NCBI GenBank assembly: GCA_020850225.1 | Contig: JADZFD010000107.1 | Coordinates: 1-34,195 of the forward strand | Length of the DNA: 34,195 nucleotides | Direction: 5' to 3' | Source: Saprospiraceae bacterium | Lineage (GTDB): Bacteria > Bacteroidota > Bacteroidia > Chitinophagales > Saprospiraceae | Part shown: piece after piece, positions 1 through 7,800 of the stretch | Position numbering within the stretch: the first letter of the stretch is position 1 | Layout: every line of letters starts with the position of its first letter | Position numbers and translations under genes: made by a program | The notes under the pieces: model-generated | The model's input: only the letters and a program-made list of their open reading frames with translations | The model's database searches: none | Told to the model about the DNA's origin: nothing

Positions 1-400
1 AGACGCACTTTTGACATTACGATCACTATCGCTTGTTTTTGACCAGGTTTGTTAAATCATACAGCCTAAATCAATAGCTCTTAACAATATTAAGAAAAAA
101 TGATTTGCTTGACTTTTAGTTACATGTTTAATCAGAAATATTATATTATCAAAATTTTGTGCAATTTGTTATACACACCTTTTAGTTACATGTATAATCA
201 GGAATATTATAATATCATAATTTTGTGCAATTTGTTATGCACACGTGTAAACCTTTTTTAGGGCAAGATACCATGTTCACTTGACAAAATGGATTAAATT
301 TTCTTTATTTTTAGTCGTCTGTTTGTTGTACGGGTAGTTCTTTGCGATTGCATCTGACGAACTGATCTGTGATTGGACACCTGAAAGGATACAGGTTATA
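1..400. other. Non-coding region at window start
   Basis: I see no credible coding region here on either strand. The stretch is A+T-rich and holds the 66-bp tandem repeat at 113-244. An upstream gene could end to the left of the window, but no partial reading frame enters it convincingly. Confidence 0.5.
113..244. repeat. 66-bp direct tandem repeat, two copies
   Basis: Two adjacent 66-bp units (113-178 and 179-244) differ at only a handful of positions. Each begins CTTTTAGTTACATGT and ends with a core reading GTGCAATTTGTTATACACAC in copy 1 (159-178), with one substitution in copy 2 (225-244). The same 20-bp core occurs inverted at 34066-34085. No open reading frame spans the units. The function is unknown; it looks like a dispersed intergenic repeat. 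Confidence 0.85.
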
Positions 401-434
401 AAAAAAAAGACCGATTCTCCCTACAGAACCGGTC
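401..434 (-). terminator. Rho-independent terminator of the sigma/DUF4252 operon
   Basis: Read on the minus strand, GACCGGTTCT and AGAATCGGTC (425-434 and 409-418) form a 10-bp stem with one A-C mismatch around a 6-nt loop. It is followed immediately by a run of U (the A tract at 400-408 on the plus strand). It lies about 130 nt beyond the DUF4252 stop codon and is oriented to end that operon. Confidence 0.75.
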
Positions 435-561
435 CCGAGTAAACAATTTGCTTAATTAATTACTCATAACTCAATCTCGTTTAAATATGTATCCAATACC
501 GTGCCAAAAAATATATAAGAATACTTCCAATTAAAAAAAATGGATAAAAACTTAAACGGTT

Positions 562-1074
562 TTATTTTCTGTTATTGACTTTATCGAGATATTCGGCTCC
601 GTCAATATCGAGTTTTTTTGAAAGTCTGGCGATTTTATTCAGGTCAATCTTACCTGTAAAACTCATCATGACAAATTTGCTCTTTCCGCCTATTAACAAA
701 AGTAATTCGCTGATAGCTCCATTAGTCTCCTTGGTTAGAAATTTCACATCTGCATCTCTATCCTTTACGATTGCCAGTGTTTCATACGATGGTATGTTTA
801 ATCTCTTACTGGCTTCAGCAAAGGATTTGGAAGGGTCATTTGTAGTACTCATAATCCTCAATCCCTTCAGATCTTTTACTATGGAGGCCAATTCTTTTTC
901 ATCATGGCTATCTGTGGCTTTATAAGCCATTTGGAACATTTTGGGACTGATATATACTGTTGTGAAGTTTACATTGGACTGATAATCTCTGAATAAGGTT
1001 TCTATTGCATCGGACTGACCCAACATGGAAAAACTGCTTAACAGAGCTATGGAGAGAGTGAATAAATATTTCAT
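562..1074 (-). CDS. DUF4252 domain-containing exported protein
   Basis: A protein of 170 residues with a cleavable signal peptide (MKYLFTLSIALLSSFSMLGQ) and then one DUF4252 domain covering the rest. No catalytic motif is visible and the function of the family is unknown. An in-frame TTG lies three codons upstream (1083), but the ATG at 1074 gives a normal signal peptide with a basic second residue, so I prefer it. It is the last gene of an operon with an ECF sigma factor and a membrane protein; 33 nt separate it from the previous stop. DUF4252 genes are commonly found beside ECF sigma factors in Bacteroidota, which suggests an envelope role controlled by that sigma factor; this is inference from context. 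A terminator follows at 401-434. Confidence 0.85.
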   Translation of the reverse strand: MKYLFTLSIALLSSFSMLGQSDAIETLFRDYQSNVNFTTVYISPKMFQMAYKATDSHDEKELASIVKDLKGLRIMSTTNDPSKSFAEASKRLNIPSYETLAIVKDRDADVKFLTKETNGAISELLLLIGGKSKFVMMSFTGKIDLNKIARLSKKLDIDGAEYLDKVNNRK

Positions 1075-1107
1075 AAATTTCAAATTATTTATAGTATTGT
1101 TAATGGT

Positions 1108-1785
1108 TTATTCGGCTTTAAAAATATTAATGTGATTAATAGTGTTCAGATTTTCCTTTAAAGGTTCCTGACTTTCCCTGAATTTGTTGGATACCAGCGC
1201 CAGAGCTTCTTTTGTAATGCGCAAAGCTTCTTCAGGATCTTCAACTTCGTATACATGGGTTGTTGCTGATGAATTAACAGATGGATTTATCATATTATTT
1301 ATGACAAATAATGCACCGGCAACCAATACAAAAACAGCGGCAACTTTAATCAAAATGGGTATAATCCTGGTTTGAGATTTGGTGCTGTTTTGATTTTCTT
1401 TAATATGAATATCTGTATTGGAAGGAAGCTGGATTACGGGTGTCGGATATTCAATTTCCTTCTGATCTTCAAAGAATCCAAACAAGTCCGCATATGGCAG
1501 ATGGCTTTCGTGAATATGGCCACTTTTAAAGTATGCACGTAGTATAGCTTCTTCCTTTTCAGATGCAGATGCATCCCAATATTTCTCCAGCAATATATCC
1601 ATATCGGTATCCGAATGGGATTGAATACCTTGTTGTGCCATAATCCATTCAAAATAATCTTTGAACTGGAGATGTTCGTCTGCTATGTTGCCGACTCGGA
1701 AATAATCCAGAATAGTAGCTTCATCTTCAATTGATGTTTCACCTTCCCAATATTTGTCCAGTAATAGATTTAGATTAATTGTCAT
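1108..1785 (-). CDS. Single-pass membrane anti-sigma-factor-like protein with duplicated motif
   Basis: A protein of 225 residues. The N-terminal half contains two copies of a roughly 42-residue motif (about 8-48 and 64-105), each starting LLxKYWxxxxSxxxEAxILxxYF and continuing GxIxxxHLxxxxxxF. A linker follows, then one transmembrane helix (about 141-165) and a periplasmic tail of about 60 residues. The start ATG lies inside the sigma factor gene, overlapping it by 11 bp, so the two are translationally coupled. A cytoplasmic domain plus single helix encoded directly after an ECF sigma factor is the usual anti-sigma arrangement. I do not see a zinc-binding ZAS motif (HxxxCxxC), so the sigma-binding role is inferred from position and topology. 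The duplicated motif may bind the sigma factor or count as a repeat module. Confidence 0.75.
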   Translation of the reverse strand: MTINLNLLLDKYWEGETSIEDEATILDYFRVGNIADEHLQFKDYFEWIMAQQGIQSHSDTDMDILLEKYWDASASEKEEAILRAYFKSGHIHESHLPYADLFGFFEDQKEIEYPTPVIQLPSNTDIHIKENQNSTKSQTRIIPILIKVAAVFVLVAGALFVINNMINPSVNSSATTHVYEVEDPEEALRITKEALALVSNKFRESQEPLKENLNTINHINIFKAE

Positions 1786-2290
1786 ATCTCTTAAAATTCC
1801 TTTTTAATAGAGCATCTTTAAGTGTCTTTCGTGCACGATGCAGGCTTACTTTAATAAAATCGAGCGTATTATCGGTAATTTCAGCGATTTCTTTATAGCT
1901 GTATCCTTCGACATCTCTGAGATATACGATCATGCGTTGTTTTTCGGGCAATTCATTGACAATCGACATTATACTGTTCATTCTGTCAGAATTTTCCAAC
2001 TTCTTATCATGTGTTATCTCCTCATCCCGAAGAAACGTATAATCGTCTATATCCATAACGGGGACTTTCCGGCTTCTGACTTTGTCTATAGCAAGATTTC
2101 TTGTTACAGTCATACACCATGCTTCCTTGTTTTCGATATCTGTATACTGATCGATACGATTCCATATTTTTATCAAAAGTTCCTGTATGATGTCTTCAGC
2201 ATCATAGGTGTTACCAACAATTCCCAAAGCCAATCTGTAGACTTTGTCTTTAAATGGTAAATCCAGTATTTTAGAATGTTCTGCATTCAT
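1775..2290 (-). CDS. ECF-type RNA polymerase sigma factor (sigma-70 family)
   Basis: A protein of 171 residues, normal for the ECF group. Region 2 spans about residues 12-77 and contains the typical DAEDIIQELLIKIWNRI core-binding segment followed by the W...TRNLAID stretch used in -10 recognition. Region 4 (about 107-158) has LPEKQRMIVYLRDVEGYSY and the helix-turn-helix EIAEIT...KVSLHRARKTL. There is no region 1.1 or 3. It heads a minus-strand operon with the anti-sigma-like protein and DUF4252 protein, overlapping the former by 11 bp. A -7-like TATTTTTG lies about 75 nt upstream (2365-2372). The target regulon cannot be read from the window; autoregulation of this operon is common for the family. 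Confidence 0.95.
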   Translation of the reverse strand: MNAEHSKILDLPFKDKVYRLALGIVGNTYDAEDIIQELLIKIWNRIDQYTDIENKEAWCMTVTRNLAIDKVRSRKVPVMDIDDYTFLRDEEITHDKKLENSDRMNSIMSIVNELPEKQRMIVYLRDVEGYSYKEIAEITDNTLDFIKVSLHRARKTLKDALLKRNFKRYDN

Positions 2291-2364
2291 GTACGCTTAA
2301 TTGACGGATTAATAGCTCATATTGTTACAATATATAAAGCCGAATTTAAATATATTAATTTTTG

Positions 2365-2372
2365 CAAAAATA
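2365..2372 (-). promoter_or_regulatory. Candidate -7 element before the ECF sigma gene
   Basis: On the minus strand this reads TATTTTTG, matching TAnnTTTG. No TTG is found at the expected 17-23 nt distance upstream, so this is only a partial promoter match. It would give a leader of about 70 nt. Confidence 0.3.
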
Positions 2373-2426
2373 TATTAAGAAATAACAAATGAAAGCATTA
2401 TATGGATATTTTTATATTCTTATCAT

Positions 2427-2434
2427 TAGATTTG
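2427..2434 (+). promoter_or_regulatory. Candidate -7 element for the flippase gene
   Basis: TAGATTTG is an exact match to the Bacteroidota -7 consensus TAnnTTTG; no clear -33 TTTG is seen. Transcription would begin near 2438-2441, which is downstream of the in-frame ATG at 2402 and about 20 nt before the TTG at 2462. It therefore favours the TTG start of the flippase. Confidence 0.45.
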
Positions 2435-2461
2435 CCTTTTATTTATAAAATTCATGTCGTC

Positions 2462-3955
2462 TTGGGCATCATTCAAAAGCAGAGTTTAAAATTCACTGCT
2501 GTAAATTTTGTGGGTACGTTTATCGGCTTTATGAGTGTGATTTTCATATATCCCAGAGAACAGGAGTTGTATGGGTATTTTCAGTTTTTATTTAGTGCAG
2601 CCATGTTATTAGTTCCTGTTTTAGGATTGGGGATGAGCTCTGCAATCATAAAGTACTATCCTATTTTTGTCCAAAAGAACAGGGACAGAAATTTTCTTTC
2701 CTTTACCGTAGCATTAACAACAATATCTGCAGTATTTCTTACCTTAGTGCTTGGGATGTTGTATTATTTATTTCAGGATTATATAGCTTCTGTTTTGTCA
2801 AATTTTGATTTAGTAAAAGCAAATCTGCAATATATATTAATATTAACCTATTTAAATCTTTATGCCGGTATATTTCTGAATCAGGCTATAGCAAGATACA
2901 GTTTGGTTATTCCTGATTTGATATATACTTTTTCGTTGAAGATATTTTTGCCTTTCATTATTATCTGTGTTTATTTGGGATGGTTGGACAGTGTATGGTT
3001 TCCGGTATATATACTTTTATACTATCTGATTGTAATGCTTGCATTACTCGTATATATCATGTATTTGGACAAGCATAGTTTAAGCCCAAAATTATTATCC
3101 TTTAATAAGGCCGAATATACAGCTTTAGGATCTTTTATGACATTTTCTCTTTTTAACGGACTGGGAGCGTCTCTGGCACTTAGGCTTGACAATGTTATGA
3201 TAGGTAGTATGCTGACTGTTAATGCTGTTTATATCTATGGCACCATACTTACCATTTCCAATGTCATAGAAATACCTTCCAAGGCCATTAACAACATTTC
3301 ATCTGCTGTTATATCCAGCAGTTGGACAAATAATGACCAGGCAAATATTCAGGATATCTATCAGAAATCGTCTGTCTATGGATGGATTGTTGGATTGTTA
3401 TTGTTTCTGCTAATCTATTTTATTTGGATTGACATAATTGCACTCATGCCGGGAAAGATACAGATGGAACTTTCATCGATTCTGTTAATATTTACTTTGC
3501 TGAGTTTTGCAAGGATAATCGATTTGGTAACTGGCGTTAATTCAGTAATTTTATCGTATTCCTCTTTGTATAAGTATCATATGTATTTTTTGATAATATT
3601 AGGTATCGTTAACATAGTATTGAATTATTTTTTGATTCAAAGGTTAGGGATAGCAGGAGCAGCTCTTGCTACCTGTATTTCCTATGTGATATTTAATCTG
3701 ATGAAATATTATTTTCTTAAATCCAGATTCGGATTCAGTATTCATTGGCAACCACATACTGCAATATTAGTAGCGGGCTTGATTGTTTTTGTAATAATGC
3801 ATGTATTAACATTTAGTTTTTTACCAGTTATCAATATTGTTTTAAAATCGATAATTACCTCGGTACTTTTTGGAACTTTAATATTAATATTTAACCCGGG
3901 TGGTGAAATCAGGGCTTTGGCGGATTCCTATATCCGGAAATTTGTTCGAAAATAA
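2462..3955 (+). CDS. Polysaccharide/lipid-linked oligosaccharide flippase (Wzx/MATE-like, MOP superfamily)
   Basis: About 497 residues forming 12-14 hydrophobic helices, typical of Wzx-type flippases that move undecaprenyl-linked sugar units or other lipid-linked precursors across the inner membrane. Features of the family include the basic, Q/K-containing N-terminus (MGIIQKQSLKFTAVNF), the LGLGMSSAIIKYYP segment after helix 2, the LRLDNVMIG segment in the middle, and the LGIAGAALATCISY segment near the C-terminus. The frame opens at an ATG at 2402, but that adds a 20-residue hydrophobic extension not usual in the family. The TTG at 2462 restores the usual MGIIQKQS start and lies just after a -7 element, so I choose it. 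It stands alone, with no glycosyltransferase neighbours, so the substrate is unknown. Confidence 0.85.
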   Translation: MGIIQKQSLKFTAVNFVGTFIGFMSVIFIYPREQELYGYFQFLFSAAMLLVPVLGLGMSSAIIKYYPIFVQKNRDRNFLSFTVALTTISAVFLTLVLGMLYYLFQDYIASVLSNFDLVKANLQYILILTYLNLYAGIFLNQAIARYSLVIPDLIYTFSLKIFLPFIIICVYLGWLDSVWFPVYILLYYLIVMLALLVYIMYLDKHSLSPKLLSFNKAEYTALGSFMTFSLFNGLGASLALRLDNVMIGSMLTVNAVYIYGTILTISNVIEIPSKAINNISSAVISSSWTNNDQANIQDIYQKSSVYGWIVGLLLFLLIYFIWIDIIALMPGKIQMELSSILLIFTLLSFARIIDLVTGVNSVILSYSSLYKYHMYFLIILGIVNIVLNYFLIQRLGIAGAALATCISYVIFNLMKYYFLKSRFGFSIHWQPHTAILVAGLIVFVIMHVLTFSFLPVINIVLKSIITSVLFGTLILIFNPGGEIRALADSYIRKFVRK

Positions 3956-3973
3956 TTTTAATTCCGCCAGTAT

Positions 3974-3999
3974 GGTTTAAGGAAATGGTAGCCTTAACC
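3974..3999. terminator. Possible hairpin terminator between convergent genes
   Basis: GGTTTAAGG and CCTTAACC form an 8-bp stem with one bulged T and a 9-nt loop, placed in the 57-nt gap between the flippase and rhomboid stop codons. There is no strong U tract on either side, so termination is only suggested. Confidence 0.35.
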
Positions 4000-4012
4000 T
4001 TCAAATTCAGAC

Positions 4013-4639
4013 TTATTTCCATGGAAAATCATTGATAAGATGGTGCAGGAATTCCATTATTATAGCTGGCCTGGTGACAATTGCAATCAGTATCCCAGCT
4101 AAAGCTCCGTAAAAGTGCGCATCGTGGTCTACATTGTCCCGTTGATTATTGGCTGCCCATGTGGAGTACCATAGGTACAGTGCTCCAAATATGATAGCAG
4201 GAACAGGAATGATGGCATACAATCCCAGCATACTCCACGGATAAAGTAATATGTATATAAACAAAATACCTGAAACTCCACCTGAAGCACCGACACTGGC
4301 AAAATAGGGATTGTTGATATGCTTGTAATATGTACGAATGTCGGCCATAACTATTATAAGGAGGTAGGTCAGTGTATATACAATTCCACCTCCGGTATTT
4401 CCCAGAAAACTTTTAAAATAATACTCAATTGCCTGCCCGAATTGATACAATACGAACATATTGACCATCAGATGTACAATGTCTCCGTGTACAAATCCCG
4501 ATGTCAACCACCTATAGTACTCATGGTTACGGCCTTCTACATACGGATGGTGTTTCAATTTGTTTAAAAGCCCCGGATTGTTGAAACAAGCTATGGATAC
4601 TATGCTTGAAATTATTACAATAATGAGTGTAATAGACAT
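4013..4639 (-). CDS. Rhomboid family intramembrane serine protease
   Basis: A protein of 208 residues with about six transmembrane helices, the basic bacterial rhomboid core. The catalytic serine is in GASGG (S119) and the catalytic histidine in HFYGALAG (H175), the latter in the last core helix. The HGDIVHLMVNMF stretch (H56, N60) matches the conserved second helix, whose His/Asn residues form the oxyanion region. Rhomboids cut transmembrane helices of substrate proteins within the membrane. The substrate cannot be inferred from the neighbours: it converges with the flippase and diverges from the macroglobulin gene. The start ATG is the only one giving the full first helix, and a TACCTTTG -7 element is about 24 nt upstream. 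Confidence 0.92.
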   Translation of the reverse strand: MSITLIIVIISSIVSIACFNNPGLLNKLKHHPYVEGRNHEYYRWLTSGFVHGDIVHLMVNMFVLYQFGQAIEYYFKSFLGNTGGGIVYTLTYLLIIVMADIRTYYKHINNPYFASVGASGGVSGILFIYILLYPWSMLGLYAIIPVPAIIFGALYLWYSTWAANNQRDNVDHDAHFYGALAGILIAIVTRPAIIMEFLHHLINDFPWK

Positions 4640-4662
4640 TTTTATAAGGAATATTTTATGCT

Positions 4663-4670
4663 CAAAGGTA
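4663..4670 (-). promoter_or_regulatory. Candidate -7 element of the rhomboid gene
   Basis: The minus strand reads TACCTTTG, an exact TAnnTTTG match, with predicted initiation about 18-20 nt before the ATG at 4639. No -33 TTTG is evident. Confidence 0.4.
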
Positions 4671-4889
4671 ATTTTTATTTTAATATCAGGCTATACATGT
4701 TTTGATTTTTAAGTACTGATTAATCTGATATTCCTTTAAAAACAAGTATAAATAATCATATTAAAAAATAATTAATTTAACATTAACAATTCTAATTATA
4801 CTTTTATGTCTTAATTTACATCTTATTATTGAGATGGACAATTCCGGATAAGGAATATTCGTTATTTAATTAAATTATTATTATACAAA

Positions 4890-7800
4890 ATGAAGTATAT
4901 TATCATCACATTCAGCATTATTATGGGGTTATTTTCAAATACGGATAAACAAAGGGATTTTGATTTTGATAAAGCATGGGTTGAAGTTGAAGCAGATATT
5001 AATAACCGGCTGCCTAAATCGGCATTAACCAAAACAGAATTGATATTCAAAGAGGCAGAGAAAATAAATAATAAACCTCAACAGGCAAAATGCTTGATTT
5101 ATATAGCACGACTCACAATAGAGACAGATGAGAATGGGGTAGAGCATATGATGCAGGACTATGAATCCCGTGTCCGAACCTTGTCAGCTCCGTTGAATTA
5201 TATCATGGCATCCTACCTGGCCGAATTGTATCAGAACTACTTTAATGCTCACCGGTGGGAAATTTCCGGCCGTTCTTTAATCGAAGGTGGTCAGGATAAT
5301 AGTTTTAAAACATGGAGTAGCCAGCAATTTATTCATGTTATTGAGAGTTGGTACCTGTATTCTATCCAGAACCAAAATGAAACCAATATTCCTGTTGGTG
5401 AGTATAAACTTATTATGAACCAATATGACGCAGATGGTGCTATATTCAGGCCAACTGTATACGAGGTACTGGTTGACAGAGCTCTAATGTTTTTCAATAA
5501 TTATGCAGAATATGGTGTGTCGACTCCATTGTCTTTTCAGGTAGATGATGTTCGGTATTTTGCAGATGCATCTTCATTTTCAAAGATTAAGTTGAATGAT
5601 AAAGACACTACAAGTGTGCAATATAAAGTGTTAAGACTCTACCAGACTATATTGAAAGAAGAAATCAGGAGTAAAAACAGGTTTGCGCTGGCTGACTATG
5701 ACTTGAAAAGACTTGAATACATATATGGACAAAGTACACTTGACAATAAAACCGAATTGTATGCTGAAGCACTCAGGACATTGGCAGCTGCCAATAAGGA
5801 CATTAGTTATCATACAGATATAGTCTCTGTACTGGCAAATTTTGTTATTGCCAATAAACAGGGTAAAGAACCCAAGGTAGAAGCACTAAAAATGTGTAAT
5901 GATGCTATCAAACTACATCCGGATTCGAAGGGAGCAATCAAGTGCCGGCAGATAATTCAAGAGATTGAACGACCTGAGCTTCAAATATACGGAGAAGCAA
6001 TCTATCCATCTGATAAGACGATGCTATTTGCTCTGGATCACAGTAATATATCCGGAGCAGTAGCTCATATATATGAAATCCCAAAAAACTTTAAGAATGC
6101 GACTATTAATATGACTCAGGCTGAGATCATGTCATATGTTCGGAAGCAAAAGAAAATCAGTAGTAATACTATTAAGTTACATAAAAGTCCGTCTTACGAT
6201 TCTGAACGCACGGAATGGACCTGTTCGGGGTTAAAACATGGAAGATACGGTTTGATAATTGAGTCTGCCAATATAGAGGATAAGGTAGCACAATTTATGA
6301 TATTCGGAGTGTCTGATCTGGCATATACGACCTATCTTATTGGTTCGACACGTTCTTTTGTGGTAGTTGACAGGATATCAGGAGCACCGGTGAATGGTGC
6401 AACAATCGAATTGAGAAAAGAAAAGTATAACTCTAAAAAAAGAGAATATGATTTTATCACCGAAGGAACATATAAGTCCGGTAAAGATGGTACAGTGCAA
6501 TTTCAGGACGTATCATCATCCAATTTTAAAGTTATAATCAGAAAAGGAAAGGATGAACTCGATACAGACAAATACTTCTATACATATATCCAAAACAGGG
6601 AAGATGGAAATCAGTATGCTGAATTTTATACAGACAGGGCGATATACCGTCCGGGACAAACGGTTTATTATAAATCGATACTGATTCAGAATGATAAAAA
6701 TCAGATACCTACTCTTATTAAAGATAAGAAAGTAACAATCGTTTTCAGAGATGCCAATTATCAGGAAATATCCAGGATCGAAAAAAAGAGTAATGAATAT
6801 GGTAGTATTAACGGAAGTTTTGTACTACCTGATGGCAAATTGAATGGTGTATTCAGTATTCATATCGGTGAAGATGCCAAAATATACGGTAGAAAGTCAT
6901 TCAGAGTTGAAGAATACAAAAGACCAACTTTTGAGGTAACAACAGAGATGCCGAAATCTGTAACACAACTGGGACAAAAGATTACAATACAAGGTAATGC
7001 AGTTTCATTGGCCGGTGTTGCCATTGACAATGCTGAGGTAGCTTACAAAGTAACCAGGATTACATCATTTCCGTTTTGGAGAGGTTGGTGGCCTGTACCC
7101 GATACAGATGGAGAATTTATCATCAAACAAGGTAATACCGTCACCAACGGAGAAGGAAAATTTAATGTAGAATTTGAGGCAGTACCGGATAAGAAAGTTA
7201 AGAAATCCGATAATCCTGTATTTAACTATCTGATTACCTTTGATGTCACAGATATTCAGGGCGAAACACGTAGTAGTTCAATATCTGTTAGTGCCGGCTA
7301 TACAGCATTTCAACTGACAACAGATTTGAAAGATAAGGCCGATGTCGCTGATTTGAAATTTATGAAGATATCAGCTCATAATACTTCAGGACAAAACTTA
7401 CCGGCTAAAGGAACTGTTGAGATGTTCAAACTCAAAGAACCTGAGACTGTCAAAATCAGAAAATATTGGGATGGGACAGCTCAATATCCATTACCATCAT
7501 CTGTATACCTTAAATCATTACCGTATTATTCACCGAAACCAGTGAATGATTATTCAACCTGGGAAACAGAAAAGGTTGTCATGCAGACCAACTTTGATAC
7601 GAAGGATAGTATAGATATCAAACCATTTTTGCAATCCGGTGTATACAAAATAGTAACAAAGGCAAAAGATGCCTTTGGAGAAGAGGTAGTTGGTACAGAT
7701 TATACAGTAATCACCGATTTTAGCAGGAAAAATTTTCCGAAGACTAGCTTTATTTTTACCCGGCACAATGCACAAAGCTATCAACCCGGTGACAACTTTG

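Noticed and set aside
113-244. Integron attC-like sites or a CRISPR array
   Set aside because: The GTTATGC-like core recalls attC ends, but there is no paired R' core or integrase; with two adjacent copies and no spacers it is not a CRISPR array.
1075-1083. TTG start of the DUF4252 gene
   Set aside because: The ATG three codons later gives a normal signal peptide.
2402-2461. Upstream ATG start of the flippase
   Set aside because: It adds an unusual hydrophobic extension and lies before the probable transcription start.
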